Origin: Ferruginibacter sp.
Lineage (GTDB): Bacteria; Bacteroidota; Bacteroidia; Chitinophagales; Chitinophagaceae
DNA: 10,884 bases
Assembly: GCA_018057635.1 (NCBI GenBank)
Contig: JAGPDJ010000047.1
Span: 1 to 10,884 of the forward strand
Reading direction: 5' to 3'
A model generated the notes under the pieces. That model was not told where the DNA came from. It searched no databases and saw only the letters and a list, made by a program, of their open reading frames with translations. The position numbers and the translations under genes were made by a program. Positions 6,883-10,884 of this stretch are shown in pieces. Every line of letters starts with the position of its first letter. Position 1 is the stretch's first letter.

Positions 6883-7491
6883 ATGACTGATACAACAAAA
6901 ATAGTTCTTTCTGAGAAGGAACTTTCATTGGTTAATGATGCAGGGTGGTTTTTAACCAAACATGTTATAATTAAAAAAGTTTATAGCCTGTTTTCAGATA
7001 TGATACCTGCAATATCATCCGCTATCAAAGAAAATGGCATATCGCTGCCTCCTGAGTTAGCTGCTTCTCATCCCCGAATTTATAAAGGGGAGAATTATTT
7101 GCAACTTCCTTATGTGATGCTTGATTACCCGGGTTATTTTAAAGGGGAACATATTTTTGCCATCCGTACCATGTTCTGGTGGGGTAATTTCTTCAGCATA
7201 ACATTACACTTATCGGGGAAATACAAATCTATGTTTGAAGAAACATTGCCTGGTAACCTTGAAAAAGCTAAATATGATTTCTTTGTTGCAATAGGGAAGG
7301 ATCAGTGGCAGCATCATTTTGAAGAAAACAACTATTTACCGGCATTACTGATTTCAAAAGAACAACTTAAAGAAAATTGGAATGATTCCAATTTTATTAA
7401 ACTGGCATTAAAATTCGGCCTGCAAAACTGGAATAATACAGCAAATCCAATACTGGATGGGTATTTAAAAATCACATCCCTGTTACGTTAA
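6883..7491 (+). CDS. Conserved protein of unknown function (aromatic-rich, probably cytosolic)
   Basis: The 202-residue protein has no signal peptide or membrane helix. It is rich in aromatic residues. Its most striking part is the central block around residues 70-115, with YLQLPYVMLDYP, EHIFAIRTMFWWGNFFSI and TLHLSGKYK, followed by a Lys/Glu/Asn-rich helical C-terminal half with KDQWQHHFEENNY. Similar proteins seem to occur in Bacteroidota with this same central block, but I know no function for them. The ATG at 6883 is the first good start, and the gap to the divergent LPS permease start is only 50 bp, so the two promoters must lie close together or overlap. The stop TAA shares a palindromic TTAA (7488-7491) with the stop of the convergent START-like gene. 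No catalytic motif could be identified. Confidence 0.75.
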   Translation: MTDTTKIVLSEKELSLVNDAGWFLTKHVIIKKVYSLFSDMIPAISSAIKENGISLPPELAASHPRIYKGENYLQLPYVMLDYPGYFKGEHIFAIRTMFWWGNFFSITLHLSGKYKSMFEETLPGNLEKAKYDFFVAIGKDQWQHHFEENNYLPALLISKEQLKENWNDSNFIKLALKFGLQNWNNTANPILDGYLKITSLLR

Positions 7492-7868
7492 CTTCCCAGG
7501 CGGTGGAAGAGCTCTTTCACCTGGTATTCCCAAAGCTGACTTTGGTCTTTAATGTCCTTTTTATCGGCGAAATCGGTTACAACGAGTATTGTTTGGTTAG
7601 TAACTTCAGATTTGTCAATCCTGAACTCAAAGAATTCATCTTTCCCGGAATGGGTCCAGTGAAAACGGATGAATTTATCAGCTTCTTTATCCACAACATT
7701 GGCATATTCTTCTGTACCATTCCATGAAAAACTAAAAACACCATCCCTTTCGTCTACAATATCTGCAAACCACTCCTGTAGTCCGGCAGGGGAACTTAAA
7801 AATTCATACAATATGCCGGGAGAGCATCTAACAGGGTACTCCAATGTATATAATAATTTCTTACTCAT
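7488..7868 (-). CDS. START-like domain (SRPBCC/AHSA1-like) protein
   Basis: This is a complete 126-residue single-domain protein with the helix-grip fold layout: a first strand (LLYTLEYPVRCSP), two small helices (GILYEFLSSPAGLQEWFAD), a sheet with FSFSWNGTEEYANVV and KFIRFHWTH, then TILVVTDFAD and a final long helix (SQLWEYQVKELFHRLGS) that closes the hydrophobic cavity. This matches the START-like/AHSA1 group common in Bacteroidota, small proteins thought to bind hydrophobic ligands or partner proteins; the ligand is unknown. It is cytosolic. It is convergent with the unknown gene at 6883, their stop codons sharing TTAA. The AT-rich gap 7869-8132 separates it from the sigma factor gene, so the two starts are divergent. 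Confidence 0.85.
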   Translation of the reverse strand: MSKKLLYTLEYPVRCSPGILYEFLSSPAGLQEWFADIVDERDGVFSFSWNGTEEYANVVDKEADKFIRFHWTHSGKDEFFEFRIDKSEVTNQTILVVTDFADKKDIKDQSQLWEYQVKELFHRLGS

Positions 7869-8069
7869 TCTTCAATTTTAATAAATTCCTTGAACCATGC
7901 AATAATAATGAAATAATTAACCTGACAAAACTTTTGGAACATTATTTTGAGTTTTATCCAATTTATTTTTATGAAATACCGTAGGATTCTTAAAAGCGGC
8001 ATATAAAGCATACAAATATTTTTTTGGATACATATTAAAATGCTATAAATTACGTTATACAAATTAACA

Positions 8070-8105
8070 TTTCTTAAACACTTAAAAAATGGACTTAATA
8101 TTTTG
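8070..8105 (+). promoter_or_regulatory. Candidate promoter of the sigma factor gene
   Basis: Within the AT-rich gap, TAATATTTTG (8096-8105) resembles the Bacteroidota -7 element TAnnTTTG but with an altered spacer between TA and TTTG. TTTC (8070-8073) lies 22 bp upstream and resembles the -33 TTTG. The element ends 27 bp before the ATG at 8133. The match is imperfect in both boxes, so this is a weak candidate resting on position and partial consensus. Confidence 0.3.
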
Positions 8106-8132
8106 AACCATAACCACTAAAACGAACCGATT

Positions 8133-9008
8133 ATGAGTATGCGTCAGCTGAAAATAACGAAATCTATTACAAACCGGGAAAGCCAGAGCCTTGAAAAGTA
8201 TTTACAGGAAATTGGTAAGGTAGAATTGATTTCCCCGGAAGAAGAAGTAAAATTAGCAGTAAGAATTAAAAAAGGAGACCAGGAAGCCCTTGAAAAGCTT
8301 ACCAAAGCCAACCTTCGATTTGTTGTATCAGTTGCAAAACAATACCAAAACCAGGGTTTAACGCTTCCGGATCTCATTAATGAGGGTAACCTCGGACTGA
8401 TAAAGGCAGCGCAAAGGTTTGATGAAACCAGGGGTTTTAAATTTATTTCTTATGCTGTTTGGTGGATCAGGCAAAGCATATTACAGGCACTTGCAGAACA
8501 ATCACGTATTGTAAGGCTCCCTTTAAATAAAGTTGGGTTAACAAACCGCATCAGCAAAGCATATTCTCAGCTTGAACAGGAGTTTGAAAGAGAACCTACT
8601 CCTGAAGAACTGGCATTTTTACTGGATATCGATCCCGATGAAGTAGCCGCAACACTTGGTGTTGCTGCCAGGCATGTAAGCATGGATCAACCCCTTTTTG
8701 ACGGGGAAGAAGGAACTTTAATTGATGTGTTGATCAATCAGAATGCTGTAAGTACAGACAATAACCTGGCTGTAAATGCATCTCTTCAGACTGAAATTGA
8801 ACGATCACTCAGTACATTAACAGAGAGGCAAAAAGAAGTTATCTGTTATTTTTTTGGATTAGGCATAGATCATCCGCTTAGCCTGGAAGATATCGGTGAA
8901 AGGTTTAACCTAACCCGGGAAAGGGTTCGTCAAATAAAAGACAAGGCCATTACCAAACTCAGGTGTACAACCCGTAGTAATCAATTAAGAGGATTCCTGG
9001 GGGCATAA
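8133..9008 (+). CDS. rpoD: RNA polymerase sigma factor, RpoD/SigA primary type
   Basis: This is a sigma-70 family factor that directs RNA polymerase to promoters. The 291-residue protein lacks region 1.1, as Bacteroidota primary sigma factors do. Region 1.2 covers residues 16-48 ([20 protein letters not shown]). Region 2 runs from about 54 to 126, with [18 protein letters not shown] for core binding and [20 protein letters not shown] for melting and -7 recognition. Region 3 is about 130-185 ([20 protein letters not shown]). Region 4 is about 218-285, with the helix-turn-helix [22 protein letters not shown] at 8133 and ATG at 8139 are both possible; family members usually begin MRQLK, which favours 8139. 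Regions 1.2, 2 and 4.2 look conserved, while about 160-215 is more variable. It may be the housekeeping factor or a close second copy; the window alone cannot decide. A strong terminator follows. Confidence 0.92.
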   Translation: MSMRQLKITKSITNRESQSLEKYLQEIGKVELISPEEEVKLAVRIKKGDQEALEKLTKANLRFVVSVAKQYQNQGLTLPDLINEGNLGLIKAAQRFDETRGFKFISYAVWWIRQSILQALAEQSRIVRLPLNKVGLTNRISKAYSQLEQEFEREPTPEELAFLLDIDPDEVAATLGVAARHVSMDQPLFDGEEGTLIDVLINQNAVSTDNNLAVNASLQTEIERSLSTLTERQKEVICYFFGLGIDHPLSLEDIGERFNLTRERVRQIKDKAITKLRCTTRSNQLRGFLGA

Positions 9009-9026
9009 ATAATTATAAATCTCGTG

Positions 9027-9061
9027 AAGTGGATGTTGCAAAAGCAGCATCCACTTTTTTT
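9027..9061 (+). terminator. Intrinsic terminator of the sigma factor gene
   Basis: AAGTGGATGTTGC (9027-9039) pairs with GCAGCATCCACTT (9044-9056), a 13-bp stem with one G-U wobble and an AAAA loop, followed by an unbroken T-run to 9061. It starts 19 bases after the sigma factor stop codon. Confidence 0.9.
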
Positions 9062-9173
9062 GTGCCTTGTACAATAATTGTTACAGATTTATCAAATGTA
9101 TTGAGGCTTTCCAGTAACCTGTTTTCTAATGTTTTCAAACTATTGAATATGTAAACATTTTTACACTGCCACA

Positions 9174-9209
9174 AAAAAAATCCCCGTCATAATTGACAGG
9201 GATTTTTTT
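9174..9209. terminator. Bidirectional terminator after the T9SS protein gene
   Basis: The left arm, an A-run plus TCCC-C-GTCA (9174-9189), pairs with TGAC-A-GGGA plus a T-run (9194-9209) around a TAAT loop, with one internal C/A mismatch. It lies 15 bp past the stop of the minus-strand gene at 9225 and has T-runs on both strands, so it can also back up the sigma factor terminator. Confidence 0.85.
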
Positions 9210-9224
9210 ATATGTTAACTGAAG

Positions 9225-10340
9225 TTATTTCTTTATGATCGATAATACCTTTGTTTCAGTTCCGGCTGTTACTTTCAACTGGTATGAACCGGAAGCAAGT
9301 GCTGTCATATTTATTTTGTAAACATTCAATCCGGATTTACCTGTAATGATCGTTTTCTTTATTTCTTTTCCGTTTGCATCAGTCAGGAAGATGTTTATAT
9401 TTTCATCTGCAACCAAATCTATATTCACATTGCCGATTGAAATAACGGGGTTGGGATAAATGTTCACAGAAAATTGTTTGCCATCAAGCCTGATAGATTT
9501 TATTTCTGTGTATGCAAACTTACTGTCTTTGTCTACCTGTTTGATCCTGTAATACACTATATCTGAACGAAGTGATTTGATATTATAATCAGTATACTCA
9601 TACACATTGGTATTACTGCCTGATATGATCGGTTTAACAGCAACGTTTGCAATTTTTACAAAATCCCTTCCGTTAAAACTTCTTTCAATTTCATAAATAT
9701 CTGTAACTGCTGTTTCATTTTCAACTTTCCAGTTTAAAACGCCGTTGGCATCTTTTTTTATAGCAGTGAACCCCGTGAATTTAACAGGAATAGGAACGTT
9801 TGCCAACGGAAGCAGGTGTGTTGTTCCGGCAATATTAAATCCCGGTCCATAAAATTGATCATTAGCTCCCGGATCAATAAAATTAGCTCCGCCGTCAACT
9901 ACACCAAATACTGTTTCAAAGTTTGGATCATTCAGGTCACTGGCCATTTCAAAATTTCCTACACCGGCTCCAATCAGGTTTAGCCTGCAAATTTCATATT
10001 CAACACCGGATTGGTATGCAAAACTTGGAATGGTAGATGTATTGTGAACATATCTAACATAAGTGTATGGCCCGGACACATAATCTGACCTTCTTTGAAT
10101 ATTAATACTTGGGAATTGAGATCCATTAATAAGATCAGAAATTGTAAATAAAGGAGTACTGGCCGTAACATACCTGAAGCAAAATTCCAGGTAAGCAATG
10201 GACGTAGTGAGGTTAGCCGATGGCTTCATTTTAAAAACAAGTGTATTGCTTGTATTATTGAATGTGGCCTGGAAATATTGGCTATAACCTGAAGTTATAC
10301 TCAATAAACTGATCGCAAAAATTACAAATATTTTTTTCAT
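9225..10340 (-). CDS. Secreted protein with T9SS type A sorting domain
   Basis: The 371-residue protein has a Sec signal peptide (MKKIFVIFAISLLSITSGYS, likely cut after residue 20). Residues 21-180 form a beta-rich domain I do not recognise, with many aromatic and Asn/Thr residues and one Cys pair (C54, C118). Residues 185-285 are an FnIII-like/linker segment typical of T9SS cargo (PVKFTGFTAIKK, YEIERSFNGRDFVKIANV, YYRIKQVDKD). Residues 290-371 are the type A C-terminal sorting domain: SVNIYPNPV at its start and GSYQLKVTAGTETKVLSIIKK at the end. In such proteins the CTD directs export through the type IX system and is removed or used to anchor the cargo. It lies 10 bp downstream of the partial secreted-protein gene, so both are probably one operon and may act together outside the cell. 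What the N-terminal domain binds is unknown. Confidence 0.9.
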   Translation of the reverse strand: MKKIFVIFAISLLSITSGYSQYFQATFNNTSNTLVFKMKPSANLTTSIAYLEFCFRYVTASTPLFTISDLINGSQFPSINIQRRSDYVSGPYTYVRYVHNTSTIPSFAYQSGVEYEICRLNLIGAGVGNFEMASDLNDPNFETVFGVVDGGANFIDPGANDQFYGPGFNIAGTTHLLPLANVPIPVKFTGFTAIKKDANGVLNWKVENETAVTDIYEIERSFNGRDFVKIANVAVKPIISGSNTNVYEYTDYNIKSLRSDIVYYRIKQVDKDSKFAYTEIKSIRLDGKQFSVNIYPNPVISIGNVNIDLVADENINIFLTDANGKEIKKTIITGKSGLNVYKINMTALASGSYQLKVTAGTETKVLSIIKK

Positions 10341-10350
10341 TATATATTTT

Positions 10351-10884
10351 TTAGAAAACAGGTTGTGAAATAGTACTAATACTTGACCCGAGTATATTGA
10401 TTAGTTTCAGGTAATCATTGTTAGATGCACCTAAGCCGGTCATCTTAACTGTTCCATCCATATTAAGGTCTTGTTTGGAATAAGTATTGGGAATTGAATT
10501 GGTACTTGAACCAAGCGTATTCAACAACTGCAGGTAATCATTATTTCCTGCGCCTAAACCTGTCATCTTAACAATGTTATCGTTGTTGGCATTTCCTCCC
10601 CACATTCCAAATATATTGGTATTCAGGGTTGCCATTGCATTATTTGAAACAGCACCAGCGAAAGCTTTTGCAAGGTTATCTGTAAAATTATAAGAAGTAG
10701 TTACAGTTTTTGCCAATGCAATATTATTCAACGACCTTACGGCCAGGTGATTTCTGTGACGGATAGAAATATAATAGTTGCCCGCGGTATTACCTGCCAT
10801 GTTTAAAGATGAAGTTCCATCAGTATCAACAACATCACCATCTCTTTGTAAAAGAGCGGCCCTGCTGCTTAAAACTGTTCCTGT
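10351..10884 (-). CDS. Modular secreted protein, C-terminal part, dockerin-like end
   Basis: The gene is truncated by the window edge; its frame is open from base 10884, so the ATG at 10800 is internal. About 177 codons are visible. The first part (RAALLQRDGDVVDTDG, then NYYISIRHRNHLAVRS) matches a beta-sandwich module common near the end of large Bacteroidota secreted proteins. Then comes SYNFTDNLAKAFAG and a region with two near-identical 23-residue repeats (VKMTGLGA-NNDYL-L-N-LGSS), each preceded by an Asp/Asn-rich stretch (GGNANNDN and DLNMDG). This layout resembles a dockerin-like duplicated calcium loop. The protein ends STISQPVF without a T9SS CTD. The segment FYIAVKHRN/YYISIRHRN and the following TTSY-[DN]F-[ST] pattern are shared with the protein at 1-2312. 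It is upstream of the T9SS cargo gene in the same direction, 10 bp apart. The function is unknown; adhesion or polymer binding is a guess. Confidence 0.8.
   Translation of the reverse strand, partial: TGTVLSSRAALLQRDGDVVDTDGTSSLNMAGNTAGNYYISIRHRNHLAVRSLNNIALAKTVTTSYNFTDNLAKAFAGAVSNNAMATLNTNIFGMWGGNANNDNIVKMTGLGAGNNDYLQLLNTLGSSTNSIPNTYSKQDLNMDGTVKMTGLGASNNDYLKLINILGSSISTISQPVF
10381..10572 (-). repeat. 23-codon tandem repeat in the dockerin-like region
   Basis: Two 69-bp units, 10504-10572 (first) and 10381-10449 (second), encode VKMTGLGAGNNDYLQLLNTL and VKMTGLGASNNDYLKLINIL, each followed by GSS. Nineteen of 23 residues are identical, and unit starts are 41 codons apart. The DNA is also alike (both contain GTCATCTTAAC and CAGGTAATCATT on the plus strand), pointing to a duplication that has been kept or recently homogenised. 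Confidence 0.85.

Noticed and set aside
7923..7936. CAAAACTTTTG palindrome upstream of the START-like gene as an operator
   Set aside because: An 11-base A/T-rich palindrome is expected by chance in such DNA and no partner site was found.
7865..8062. Minus-strand reading frame of 65 codons that overlaps the START-like start codon by ATGA
   Set aside because: Its composition (Ile, Lys, Phe, Tyr) is just what AT-rich intergenic DNA gives, it has no recognisable motif, and it would occupy the expected promoter region.
9062..9173. Possible small gene or RNA between the two terminators
   Set aside because: Only about 110 bp of AT-rich sequence; nothing beyond a short ACAATAATTGT palindrome is visible.

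Overview
The window looks like chromosomal DNA of a member of the Bacteroidota, most likely the Chitinophagaceae or a close relative. The evidence is a primary-type sigma factor without region 1.1 that begins [26 protein letters not shown], a secreted protein with a type IX secretion (T9SS) sorting domain, modular secreted proteins with Ig-like, GEVED and dockerin-like modules, moderate AT content, and start codons without Shine-Dalgarno sequences. Taxonomy is inferred from protein style only, since no rRNA gene is present.

Layout. The left end (1-2312, +) is the 3' part of a very large secreted multidomain protein: the end of a beta-propeller, an Ig-like domain, a second Ig-like domain that appears to carry an inserted GEVED domain, a putative-Ig (He_PIG-like) domain, and a C-terminal module ending in two dockerin-like calcium loops. 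A perfect 19-bp stem acts as a shared terminator against the convergent M20 metallopeptidase gene (2434-3801, -). After a 293-bp AT-rich gap holding an inverted repeat comes a compact minus-strand operon (read 6832 to 4095): an LptF/LptG-family LPS-export permease, a Tat-exported manganese-type superoxide dismutase, and a four-helix membrane protein that overlaps the SOD stop by ATGA. Divergent from it is a conserved protein of unknown function (6883-7491, +). Its stop shares a palindromic TTAA with the stop of a convergent START-like (SRPBCC) protein gene (7488-7868, -).

A sigma-70 family primary-type sigma factor (8133-9008, +) follows, with a strong intrinsic terminator. The right end is a minus-strand pair: the 3' end of another modular secreted protein with a 23-residue internal repeat in a dockerin-like region (10351-10884), and 10 bp downstream a secreted T9SS type A sorting-domain protein (9225-10340) with its own terminator.

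Together the genes cover envelope and secretion biology (T9SS cargo, LPS export, extracytoplasmic SOD) and core functions (sigma factor, peptidase). I see no mobile element, CRISPR array, tRNA, rRNA or obvious defence system. The most distinctive material is the pair of secreted proteins at the two ends, which carry related dockerin-like C-terminal modules instead of a canonical T9SS C-terminal domain, and the LPS-permease/SOD/membrane-protein operon.
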